NCBI GenBank assembly: GCA_964514105.1
Contig: CAZEPJ010000073.1
Coordinates: 1-22,267, forward strand
Direction: 5' to 3'
Length of the DNA stretch: 22,267 nucleotides
DNA from: CAZEPJ01 sp964514105
Lineage (GTDB): Bacteria > Desulfobacterota > Desulfocorpusculales > Desulfocorpusculum
Below the pieces are notes generated by a model that worked only from the letters and a program-made list of their open reading frames with translations, did no database searches and was not told where the DNA came from. Shown piece by piece: positions 1 through 7,911 of the stretch. The position numbers were made by a program, and so were the translations under genes. Positions within the stretch are counted from its first letter, which is position 1, and each line of letters begins with the position of its first letter.

Positions 1-12
1 CGTGAGAAGTGA
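1..12 (+). CDS. Possible 3' tail of an upstream gene (partial)
   Basis: The first frame reads Arg-Glu-Lys-stop (TGA at 10-12), which could be the end of a gene lying mostly outside the window. A sensor histidine kinase would be the expected partner of the response regulator that follows, but three codons cannot show identity. The 72 bases between this stop and the regulator contain GC-rich complementary segments and no clear promoter, which would fit a kinase-regulator operon. Confidence 0.2.
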   Translation, partial: REK

Positions 13-84
13 ACCCGGGCAGGGGACCACGGTGTCCGTCTCTCTCCCGGGTCGAGCGGGGGATCCCGTGGGTGGAGGGCAGGG

Positions 85-1449
85 ATGAAAGAACTGGACA
101 TCCTGATCGTGGAGGACGAGCGGCCCCAAAGGGAGATGCTCCGGGATTTCCTCAGGAAGGAAGGCCATCGGGTGGAGGAAGCGCCGGATGGAATGGCCGC
201 GCTGGAATTGATCCGTTCCCGGTCCTTGGACCTGGTCATCCTGGACCAGAAGATGCCCGGGATGAGCGGCCAGGAGGTCCTGCGGGAGATCAAGCGAACC
301 CAGCCCGACCTGGACGTGCTCATGGTCACGGCGTACGGGACGGTGGAGACCGCGGTGGAGGCCATGAAGGCCGGAGCCATCGACTACATCACCAAGCCCA
401 TGGATTTGGAAGAATTGCTGATCGTCCTGGAGAGGATCGCGGAGCGACAGACCCTCATCCGGGAAAACGAGATCCTGAGGCAGCGGCTTCGCGCGAAAGG
501 AGTGGATCAGAGGCGGATCATCCACAGGAACCCCAAGATGGCCGAGTTGATCAACCTCGCCGGAAGGGTCGCATCCAGCAAGGCCACGGCCCTGCTCCTG
601 GGGGAAAGTGGGACGGGAAAGGAGCTTTTCGCGCGGCTGATCCACTCCCTGAGTCCCCGGTCCGAGAGGGCCATGGTCACGGTCAACTGCGCGGCTCTGC
701 CCGAGTCCCTCCTGGAGAGCGAGCTTTTCGGCCATGAGAAGGGCGCGTTTACCGGTGCGATTCAGAGGCGGGTCGGAGTCTTCGAGCAGGCGGATGGCGG
801 GACCCTGTTTCTGGACGAGATCGGGGATCTCTCCCCCACGGTGCAGGTCAAGCTCCTTCGTTTCCTCCAGGAGGGCGAGTTCCAGCGGCTGGGCGGAACC
901 GGCAATCTCCGGTCGGATGTGCGCATCATCAGCGCCACCCACAGGGACCTGGAAGCCTCGATCAAGGAGGGGACCTTCCGCGAGGACCTCTACTACCGAC
1001 TCAACGTGATCACCATGCGCATCCCTGCGTTGCGCGAGAGGCGGGAGGACATCCGACCGCTTGTGGACCATTTCGTGGAACGCTACGCCAAGGAGAACGG
1101 GAAGAGGATCGAAGGGGTGAGCAAGGAGGCCATGGACCGTCTTCTCAAGTATGATTACCCCGGAAATGTCCGCGAGCTGGAGAACATCGTGGAGAGGGCC
1201 GTGGTGATCACCCGGGGAACGGTGATCGAGACCGAGGATCTGCCTTTCGGCCCCAGATCCCAAGAGGAGCGCGCCGAGGCGATTCCGGAAGGCAAGAAGG
1301 GAGTAAGGGCGGCCCTGGAGTCGTTGGAGCGCAGGCTCATCGAGCAGGCCATGGCCGAGGCGTCCTCCAATCAGACCCGGGCCGCCGAGATCCTGGGGTT
1401 GAGCGAGAGGATGCTGAGATACAAGCTCAAGAAGTACCGCTTGAAGTAG
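85..1449 (+). CDS. Sigma-54-dependent response regulator, NtrC family
   Basis: This is a 454-residue two-component regulator that activates sigma-54 RNA polymerase. It has three domains in the usual order. The receiver is at about 1-120, with acidic residues E10/D11, phospho-acceptor D54 (motif LVILDQKMPG) and K104 in ITKP. The AAA+ domain is at about 140-375, with Walker A GESGTGKE at 173-180, the sigma-54 contact loop GAFTGA at 220-225 and Walker B TLFLDEIG. The C-terminal Fis-type helix-turn-helix is NQTRAAEILGLSERMLRYKLKK. The ATG at 85 follows a GGAGGG ribosome binding site by seven bases. Its target is probably the operon starting at 1913, because a sigma-54 promoter lies between them. 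The sensor kinase is not in the window. The specific signal cannot be read from sequence. Confidence 0.96.
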   Translation: MKELDILIVEDERPQREMLRDFLRKEGHRVEEAPDGMAALELIRSRSLDLVILDQKMPGMSGQEVLREIKRTQPDLDVLMVTAYGTVETAVEAMKAGAIDYITKPMDLEELLIVLERIAERQTLIRENEILRQRLRAKGVDQRRIIHRNPKMAELINLAGRVASSKATALLLGESGTGKELFARLIHSLSPRSERAMVTVNCAALPESLLESELFGHEKGAFTGAIQRRVGVFEQADGGTLFLDEIGDLSPTVQVKLLRFLQEGEFQRLGGTGNLRSDVRIISATHRDLEASIKEGTFREDLYYRLNVITMRIPALRERREDIRPLVDHFVERYAKENGKRIEGVSKEAMDRLLKYDYPGNVRELENIVERAVVITRGTVIETEDLPFGPRSQEERAEAIPEGKKGVRAALESLERRLIEQAMAEASSNQTRAAEILGLSERMLRYKLKKYRLK

Positions 1450-1618
1450 GAGCCTCCAGATTTTCGAGCCCGCATTCCACACTCAAAAGCATACGGCCAT
1501 CCGACGAAACAGGCTCAGGTCGTTCCGGCAATATCTGTCGAGCCCCTGATCCGGACGTTGAGCGGCGCAGCCCGATGGGGCAGGCAGTGTCAAGCCCTGA
1601 TGATCCCTCTGTCCAGCC

Positions 1619-1634
1619 TCGACATAACTGTCGA
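1619..1634. promoter_or_regulatory. Inverted repeat, candidate enhancer site for the NtrC-type regulator
   Basis: TCGACA-TAAC-TGTCGA is a perfect 6+6 dyad with a 4-base spacer. It lies about 155 bases upstream of the -24 element of the sigma-54 promoter, the usual distance for upstream activator sites of NtrC-family proteins. A single half-site-like TGTCGAG occurs near 1536. Assignment to this regulator is inference from position only. Confidence 0.4.
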
Positions 1635-1788
1635 CTCTCGAAGATCCAAGAGCGTGCGATCGCCTTGCTGTTCCCCCTTGAACATGGGCGCCGGCCTGTG
1701 ACTTTTTGCAGGACGGGAGCGCGCTTCCGGAGCTGGCGGGTCGGAGCGGGGCCTTGGCAGGCCTCGGCGGAGGTCCATCCCCGGTCGA

Positions 1789-1804
1789 GGGCACAGCCCT
1801 TGCA
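1789..1804 (+). promoter_or_regulatory. Sigma-54 (-24/-12) promoter of the ABC/LolA/OMP operon
   Basis: GGGCAC-AGCCC-TTGCA matches the sigma-54 consensus TGGCAC-N5-TTGCA at all but the first base. The invariant GG (1790-1791) and GC (1802-1803) are exactly ten bases apart. Transcription would start near 1815, about 98 bases before the ATPase ATG at 1913. An NtrC-type activator gene ends 340 bases upstream. Confidence 0.7.
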
Positions 1805-1912
1805 TGAAGGAGGGAAACAGCCGCTGGAGAACGGACGGTCCTGAAGAGGGGTGCGGACTTGCGAGAGGTGATCCAAGTCGTCTCAGGATCTATCCCATTG
1901 AGGAGGCAAGGA

Positions 1913-2609
<697 letters not shown>

Positions 2610-2626
<17 letters not shown>

Positions 2627-3857
2627 GATCGCCGCCAGGAACCTCGCCCGATACAAGAGGAGATCGCTTCTCACCGTGGGCCTGATCACCCTGGGCATTG
2701 TGTTCGTTCTGGTCTTCGTCGCGGTGGCGGGTTCCTTCAAGGACATGATGATCGGCCAGATGACCGACTCCTTCATCGGCCACATCCAGATCCACCGAAA
2801 AGGCTACCTGGCCGCCATCGACACCCTGCCCCTCACCATGAACATGGTGGGCAAGCAGATGGAGACGGTGGAAAAGGCCCTGTCCCAAAACGACCGGGTC
2901 GAGGCCTACTCCCAACGGGTCAAGTTCGGCGCCGGCTTCAGCAACTTTCAGCAGACCACCAACATCCGCGTCAACGGGGTCTATCCCGACAAGGAGATCG
3001 CCACGTGCCCGCTGTTCCCCACCCGGATCCAACAGGGCAACCGGGACGCCAGCTCCCTGGAGCGGGGAAAGATCCTGGTGCCCGAACTCCTGGCCAGGGG
3101 ACTGGACGTCAAACCGGATGACACGGTGGTCCTCGTGTCCACCAACAAGGACGGGTCCGTGAACGGCAAGACCTTCACGGTGGGGGGAATCCTCGAGAGC
3201 GCATCCGGGCCCGGGGGCCGCGATGGGTACATTCACATCGAGGACGCGTGGGAGCTTCTGAGGATCACGGACGGGGAGGTTAGCGAGGTGGCCCTGCGCT
3301 TGAAAGAATTCTCCTCGCTGCACCAAGTCGCCGATGAACTGGAGACCCGGTTCTCCTCGTTCCTCAACAAGCAGGGAAAGCCGATTTTCGATGTGCACAC
3401 CTGGGAGAAGCTCTCCCCCTTTTACAGTATCGCTCAAATGATCGACGCCATGACCCTGTTCGTGAAGATCATGCTCATCGCCATCGTCCTCATCAGCATC
3501 ATGAACGTGATGATCATGGCCGTGTATGAGCGCATCCGGGAGATCGGGACCATTGCGGCCATGGGCACCCTGCCCGGGAGGATCCTCTCTCTCTTCCTGG
3601 TGGAGGGGCTTCTCATGGGGGGAGTCGGGGCGGTTTCCGGCGGCATTTTGAGCGGCGTGATCGTCGTGATCCTCCGATGGTCCAAAGTGACCTTCAGCTT
3701 CGGACGGCGGGAGAACCTGCTTCTGACTCCCGGACTGGATCTTTGGCAGTTGGGTTCGGTACTGGCCATCGTGGTGGGGGTGGCCGTCATCGCGAGCCTC
3801 CAGCCCGCGTGGAAGGCCTCCCGGATGGAGCCCATCGATGCCCTGGGGCATGTGTGA
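2610..3857 (+). CDS. ABC transporter permease, FtsX/LolC/MacB-like
   Basis: A 415-residue inner-membrane permease, partner of the ATPase before it. The layout is typical of the FtsX superfamily. The N terminus has the motif ARNLARYKRRSLLT, then TM1 at about 18-40. A large periplasmic MacB_PCD-like domain follows at about 45-275. Three C-terminal membrane helices start at about 280, including the conserved cytoplasmic segment YERIREIGTIAAMG after TM2 and the end PAWKASRMEPIDALGHV. Four TM segments and one big periplasmic domain indicate mechanotransmission rather than a pore. The start was placed at the ATG at 2610, preceded by AAGGAGAG; this overlaps the ATPase gene by 17 bases. The cargo is unknown. 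Confidence 0.93.
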
Positions 3858-3870
3858 AAGGAGAAGGGTC

Positions 3871-4614
3871 ATGAGGAAAGCGTTTGTGGTGGGAATGACG
3901 ATGCTCATGGGCATGGCCCAGGGAGGTGGCGTTGCCTCGGCCCTGGACGGGGAGGCGATCTTGAAGCAGTTGGATCGCAATATGACGCCCGATTCCTTTG
4001 AGTCGTACCGGAAGTTGGTCAACATCGAGCCCGACGGGAGACAGCGGGAGTACACTCTCTTCACCGTGAAGAAGGGAGATGAGAAGGTGGCCGCCCTGTT
4101 CATCGCGCCGGCGAGCGAGAAGGGGCGGGCCACGCTCAGGCTCGGGGAGAACATGTGGCTCTATATCCCCAACGTGGCCAAACCCGTCCGGATCACAAGC
4201 CTCCAGTCGGTCATCGGCGGGGTCTTCAACAACTCGGACATCCTGCAACTCGACTACAGCGTGGAGTACAACGTGGAACGGATCGAGGAGCAGGAGAAAA
4301 CGTATGTGATTGATCTCAAGGCCAAGACGGGGGCGGTGGCATACGACCGGCTCAAGATGACCGTGGACAAAGAGGCCCTGGTGCCCACGGAGATCCAGTG
4401 CATCGCCGCCTCGGGCATGCTCATCAAGACCATCTATTTCAAGGAAATCAAGGATTTCGGGGACGGAATCAAGCGGCCCGCGGTGGTGGAGACGGACAGC
4501 CCCCTGTACAAGGGGTACAAGTCTCTTCTCATCCTGGCCAAGATCAAGAAGAGGGACCTCGCGGATGAGGCGTTCACGTTGAATTTCCTCCCAAAGCTGG
4601 AGACCCTGCGATGA
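3871..4614 (+). CDS. LolA-like outer-membrane lipoprotein-sorting/hydrophobic carrier protein
   Basis: A 247-residue secreted protein. An N-terminal signal peptide (about 1-26, ending near VASALDG) directs it to the periplasm. The mature part matches the LolA-like/LolB superfamily fold found with LolCDE-type or RND exporters, with recognisable stretches LGENMWLYIPNVAKPVRI, DYSVEYN and, near the end, FTLNFLPKLETL. Proteins of this class form an open half-barrel that binds acyl chains. The ATG at 3871 is preceded by AAAGGAGAAGG and lies 13 bases after the permease stop. Its last bases overlap the next start as ATGA. It probably carries the ABC transporter's cargo across the periplasm to the outer membrane. 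Confidence 0.85.
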   Translation: MRKAFVVGMTMLMGMAQGGGVASALDGEAILKQLDRNMTPDSFESYRKLVNIEPDGRQREYTLFTVKKGDEKVAALFIAPASEKGRATLRLGENMWLYIPNVAKPVRITSLQSVIGGVFNNSDILQLDYSVEYNVERIEEQEKTYVIDLKAKTGAVAYDRLKMTVDKEALVPTEIQCIAASGMLIKTIYFKEIKDFGDGIKRPAVVETDSPLYKGYKSLLILAKIKKRDLADEAFTLNFLPKLETLR

Positions 4615-5948
4615 GGTGGCGGAACCTGGCCGCGGCCCTTGTGCCGGCCGTGCTCGTCTCATCGCCGGCATGGCCCGCCGAGGAAGGTTACAAGGTGGAT
4701 ATCTCGCAGATCGAGAAGGAGGTCGAGGCCAAGCCGTACACCTTTGGCGGCTTCGTGGAGTTCCAGCCGACGCTTTTCGTGCTGGATCGGGATGCGGCCT
4801 TTTACGAGCTGCGGTTCCAGAACAGGGATGAGGGACCTACGGTGGAGAATTACCTGATGCGGCTCAGGCTGGAGGGGGGCTATAGGTGGGGGATCGGGTC
4901 CTTCCGGTTTCGCGTGGACGGGTTCGCCCGCAACGACTTCCTGGGTTGGGATGGCGATCCGGTCCTCATGGAGGGCTTTTTCACCCTCAAACCATCCCAG
5001 AACCTCACCGTGGACCTGGGCAAGAAGCCCAACAAGTGGGGGAAGGGATACGCCTGGAATCCGGTTTCGTTTGTGGATCGACCAAAGAACCCGGAGGACC
5101 CGGAGGAGGCGCTGGAGGGGCTCTATGTTCTAACCGCTGATCTGGTGAAGAGTTTCGACGGGCCACTCAAGACCGTGGCCTTCACGCCCGTTTTCATGCC
5201 CGTGATTCGTGAGATCAACGATGACTTCGGGCAACGGGGCGATCTAAATATAGCCGCCAAGCTCTACCTCCTCCTGTGGGATACGGACCTGGACTTCATG
5301 TTTCTCACCGGAGACAGCCGAACCACCCGATACGGTTTTGATTTCGCCCACAACATACTCTCGAACTTCGAGGTCCATGGGGAACTGGCCTGGATCAATG
5401 ACGCCGAGATTCCGTCGCTGGAGCGCGGCCGGCCGCTCACGATCAAGCATCGCGACGTGCTGAGCGGCCTGCTGGGGTTTCGCTACCTGACCCCCACGGA
5501 TTTGACGCTCATCCTGGAGTACTACCACAACGGGCCCGGCTTCGGCCGCGACGACCTGGAGAACTTCGTCGACCTCGTGAACAGGGCCTTCGAGCCAAAA
5601 CCCCTTGGCCCCTCACCCGGGCCGGGAGGCCCGTCCCCCACGACCGCATTTCAGCTCCCCAGCGCCGATGAGAGCCCGTTTTCCAGGCCGAACCCCATGC
5701 AGGATTACATCTACTTTCGAGCGAGCCAGAAAGAACCCTTCGACATCCTCTATTTCACGCCGGCCCTCACCACCATCTGGAACCTCAACGACAAGAGCTT
5801 CACCCTCATCCCGGAGCTGCTTTACAGCCCGATCACCAACCTCGAGCTGAGGCTCCGAGGCGCCATGCTCTTCGGCAAGAGCGGGACCGAGTACGGGGAA
5901 AAACCGAACGACTACCGCGTGGAGTTCCGGGCGAGGTACTTCTTCTGA
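4611..5948 (+). CDS. Outer-membrane beta-barrel protein (DUF1302/porin-like)
   Basis: A 445-residue protein with a signal peptide (about 1-22, cleaved near PAWPA). Many alternating hydrophobic/polar stretches rich in aromatic and Arg/Asp residues follow, and the protein ends in VEFRARYFF, a C-terminal Phe of the kind used as an outer-membrane assembly signal. Recurrent features are FGGFVEFQPTLF, LRLEGGYRWGIGSFRFRVDG and GKKPNKWGKGYAWNPVSF, similar to alginate-export/DUF1302-type barrels often encoded beside LolA-like proteins and exporters. The ATG overlaps the previous stop (ATGA). It is the last gene of the sigma-54 operon and would be the outer-membrane end of the route. Exact family membership is uncertain. 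Confidence 0.8.
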   Translation: MRWRNLAAALVPAVLVSSPAWPAEEGYKVDISQIEKEVEAKPYTFGGFVEFQPTLFVLDRDAAFYELRFQNRDEGPTVENYLMRLRLEGGYRWGIGSFRFRVDGFARNDFLGWDGDPVLMEGFFTLKPSQNLTVDLGKKPNKWGKGYAWNPVSFVDRPKNPEDPEEALEGLYVLTADLVKSFDGPLKTVAFTPVFMPVIREINDDFGQRGDLNIAAKLYLLLWDTDLDFMFLTGDSRTTRYGFDFAHNILSNFEVHGELAWINDAEIPSLERGRPLTIKHRDVLSGLLGFRYLTPTDLTLILEYYHNGPGFGRDDLENFVDLVNRAFEPKPLGPSPGPGGPSPTTAFQLPSADESPFSRPNPMQDYIYFRASQKEPFDILYFTPALTTIWNLNDKSFTLIPELLYSPITNLELRLRGAMLFGKSGTEYGEKPNDYRVEFRARYFF

Positions 5949-6053
5949 GCCAGGCTCTGGACCCCGGCGATGCCTGGAGCCCACACGCTGAACGACCGGG
6001 CCCGGCGGGAAAAGGAGACACGGACGGAACAGAGCCAGGATATGAATTCGCGG

Positions 6054-6082
6054 TTGACGCAACCAATCAACCATATTACGAT
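6054..6082 (+). promoter_or_regulatory. Sigma-70 promoter of arsR-chrA
   Basis: TTGACG (6054-6059) and TACGAT (6077-6082) are separated by 17 bases. The -35 matches five of six consensus bases and the -10 four of six. The predicted start is near 6089, about 35 bases before the ArsR ATG and inside the inverted repeat at 6085-6104. Confidence 0.55.
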
Positions 6083-6084
6083 CC

Positions 6085-6104
6085 ATTTAGACTGTCACCT
6101 AAAT
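6085..6104. promoter_or_regulatory. Inverted repeat, candidate ArsR-family operator
   Basis: ATTTAG-8 bases-CTAAAT is a perfect 6+6 dyad, AT-rich in a GC-rich context. It starts three bases after the -10 box and covers the predicted transcription start. ArsR-family dimers commonly repress their own promoters through AT-rich dyads of this kind. Binding by the adjacent ArsR protein is inferred from position. Confidence 0.5.
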
Positions 6105-6123
6105 AAGTGCAGACGGGGAGTAG

Positions 6124-6636
6124 ATGGAGCCCGGCATCACGGTCCTCAAGGCATTGGCGGACGAAACCCGCTTCCGCATCATGGGGCTCTTGTTGACCCA
6201 CGACCTGTGTGTCGGCGCCCTGGCCCGGCGCGTCGGCGTTTCCGAGGCCACCATCTCACAGCATCTGCAGACGTTGAGAAAGGCGGGACTGGTGCGGGGG
6301 GAAAAGCGGGGCTATTGGACCCATTATGTGGTCCAGCGAGACGCCCTGCGTCAGGTGGCACAAATGCTCACACGGGTGGCCGACAAACCCACCTGTGAAG
6401 AAGGGGTTTGTTCGAGGACCCTTTTGCCAACAATCGATCCGTTGGAGAGAGGAGGTTCGAAGATGTGTCAAGACTGCTGCCAGCGTCCCGAGAAACTCAA
6501 GGGCAAAGCAGAGGATTGCACCCCCGAGCAGATCAAGGAATGCCACGGGGACGTCCAGACGCACTTATGCCAGGGTGACAAACCAGCGATTGTCGAGCGG
6601 TCTTCCACAGCAAACGACCCCCCGGATCGCGGGTGA
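6124..6636 (+). CDS. ArsR-family metal-responsive repressor with Cys-rich C-terminal extension
   Basis: A 170-residue protein. Residues 1-85 are an ArsR/SmtB winged helix, including LKALADETRFRIMGLLL, the recognition region VSEATISQHLQTLRKAGLV and the wing RGEKRGYWTHYVV. A Cys at 29 sits in DLCVGAL near the classical ArsR alpha3 metal site, but only one Cys is present instead of the CxC pair. The tail adds C91 and C96 and then a segment with six more Cys from residue 115 onward. A perfect AGGAGG site (6450-6455) precedes an in-frame ATG at 6463, so the last 57 codons may also be made as a separate peptide. GGGGAG precedes the main ATG. The chrA start lies 10 bases downstream, so the two genes are probably one operon. 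It probably senses a thiophilic or oxyanion-derived metal(loid). Confidence 0.88.
   Translation: MEPGITVLKALADETRFRIMGLLLTHDLCVGALARRVGVSEATISQHLQTLRKAGLVRGEKRGYWTHYVVQRDALRQVAQMLTRVADKPTCEEGVCSRTLLPTIDPLERGGSKMCQDCCQRPEKLKGKAEDCTPEQIKECHGDVQTHLCQGDKPAIVERSSTANDPPDRG
6463..6636 (+). CDS. Cys-rich small protein, internal in-frame start within the arsR gene
   Basis: The ATG at 6463 lies in the arsR reading frame (codon 114) and has its own ideal ribosome binding site, AGGAGG, seven bases upstream. The 57-residue product would start MCQDCCQRPEKLKGK and continue to CTPEQIKECHGD, with six Cys (2, 5, 6, 19, 27, 35) and two His, a likely soft-metal ligand set. To my recollection similar short stand-alone Cys-rich proteins occur near ArsR-type regulators in deltaproteobacteria. 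Here no stop separates it from the regulator, so it may be a fusion, a separately translated peptide, or both. Confidence 0.45.
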   Translation: MCQDCCQRPEKLKGKAEDCTPEQIKECHGDVQTHLCQGDKPAIVERSSTANDPPDRG

Positions 6637-6645
6637 GTGGGCCGG

Positions 6646-7857
6646 ATGGAGGACGTGAAGAGCCCCATGACGACCGGCCTCGGATCTGATGCCGCGGTGC
6701 CGGGAGTGCCGCCTTCGAAGCTCTTTGTTTCGTTCCTCAGGCTTGGGCTGACCGCCTTCGGTGGGCCTGCCATGATGGCATGCGTCCGGGAGCTGGCAGT
6801 CAAGAAGAAAGGATGGGTATCGGAGGCGTCCTTTCGATCAGGCTTGGCCCTTTGTCAGTCCATACCGGGGGCGACCGTGATGCAGGCGGTCGCGTATGTG
6901 GGGCTCCGTGCAGGTGGCCCATTGGGCGCGCTGGCCGCTTATGTGGGCTTTGGTCTTCCCGCCTTTGTCCTCATGGTCATTTTGTCTGCCCTGTATCAGG
7001 AAGGCCAAGCCATCCAGGCGGTCCTTGCCGCATTCACCGGGCTCCAGGTAATCGTTGTGGCCATCATGGCCAGTGCCGCCGTCGACTTTGCTCGAAGCTC
7101 GATAAAGGATGGCAGGGATGTCCTCCTGGCCGGAGTTGGAGCGGTGATCACTGGGGTGGGATGGAATCCCATGATGGGCATCTGTATTGCGGCGATCATC
7201 GCTCTGATAATCTGCAAAGACACGGCCAAGGAGGTCCCGCCGCAGGCCCCGACGGTCCAGCGAGGCTCCCTGAAACAGATGTCCCCGGCACTTATCTCGA
7301 CGCTGCTTTTTGTCTGGGGTTTGGGCGCGCTTCTTGTCCTGGACCGCAAGCTCTTTGACCTTGCCACACTCATGGCGAGGATAGACCTGTTCGCCTTTGG
7401 CGGGGGGTTCTCGTCCGTGCCGCTTATGCTCCACGAGGTGGTTGCAGTGAGGAACTGGATGGATGAGAAGGTGTTCATGGACGGGATCGCCCTGGGCCAA
7501 GTCACCCCGGGCCCCATTGTCATCACAGCGACCTTTGTGGGACACCAGATCGCCGGCGTGCTGGGCGCCTTTGTGGGAAGCGTCGCTATCTTCGGCCCTT
7601 CTTTTATCCTACTCCTCGCGATGGTCCCGCATTTCGACCGCCTCCAGCGGTCCCGGTTTTTTCATCGAGCGATTCGAGGCGCAATCCTGTCCTTTGTGGG
7701 AATGCTTGCGGCGGTCACGGTCCGCTTTGGCTTTGCGGCTCCATGGACGATCGCCTCGATCATCCTCGCGGCCCTCGCTCTGTGCGCGCTGCGTTTCAAG
7801 ATCGACATCCTTTGGGTCGTTCTGGCGGGTTCAGCCGTTTCCGCGATCTTCCTGTGA
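6646..7857 (+). CDS. chrA: Chromate/oxyanion transporter, ChrA (CHR) family, two-domain
   Basis: An integral membrane protein of about 403 residues with two homologous CHR halves, the usual long-chain ChrA form. The first half begins FLRLGLTAFGGPAMMACVREL, with QSIPGATVMQAVAYVG following. The second begins at about 245 with RIDLFAFGGGFSSVPLML and has GQVTPGPIVITATFVGHQIAG. The repeated FGGxxxxxP and PGP motifs are family hallmarks. Characterised members expel chromate by a proton-linked mechanism; some relatives may move other oxyanions. The ATG at 6646 was chosen because GGTGA lies nine bases upstream; an in-frame GTG at 6637 is an alternative. It follows the ArsR gene by ten bases, so metal-controlled expression is likely. 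Confidence 0.93.
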   Translation: MEDVKSPMTTGLGSDAAVPGVPPSKLFVSFLRLGLTAFGGPAMMACVRELAVKKKGWVSEASFRSGLALCQSIPGATVMQAVAYVGLRAGGPLGALAAYVGFGLPAFVLMVILSALYQEGQAIQAVLAAFTGLQVIVVAIMASAAVDFARSSIKDGRDVLLAGVGAVITGVGWNPMMGICIAAIIALIICKDTAKEVPPQAPTVQRGSLKQMSPALISTLLFVWGLGALLVLDRKLFDLATLMARIDLFAFGGGFSSVPLMLHEVVAVRNWMDEKVFMDGIALGQVTPGPIVITATFVGHQIAGVLGAFVGSVAIFGPSFILLLAMVPHFDRLQRSRFFHRAIRGAILSFVGMLAAVTVRFGFAAPWTIASIILAALALCALRFKIDILWVVLAGSAVSAIFL

Positions 7858-7911
7858 GCGGGCTTCTTGGGGGGGTATCCGAGAGGGTCTTGCCCAATGG
7901 GGGAGGTCGGA

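Larger units (their letters stand above)
1450..1912. other. Gene-free regulatory stretch upstream of the export operon
   Basis: The 463 bases between the response regulator and the ABC operon hold no ORF with recognisable protein features; open frames on both strands have low-complexity, shadow-like translations. The first half is less GC-rich than its surroundings. It contains a perfect inverted repeat (1619-1634) and a sigma-54 promoter (1789-1804), so it reads as an enhancer plus promoter region with a leader of about 100 bases. Confidence 0.6.
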
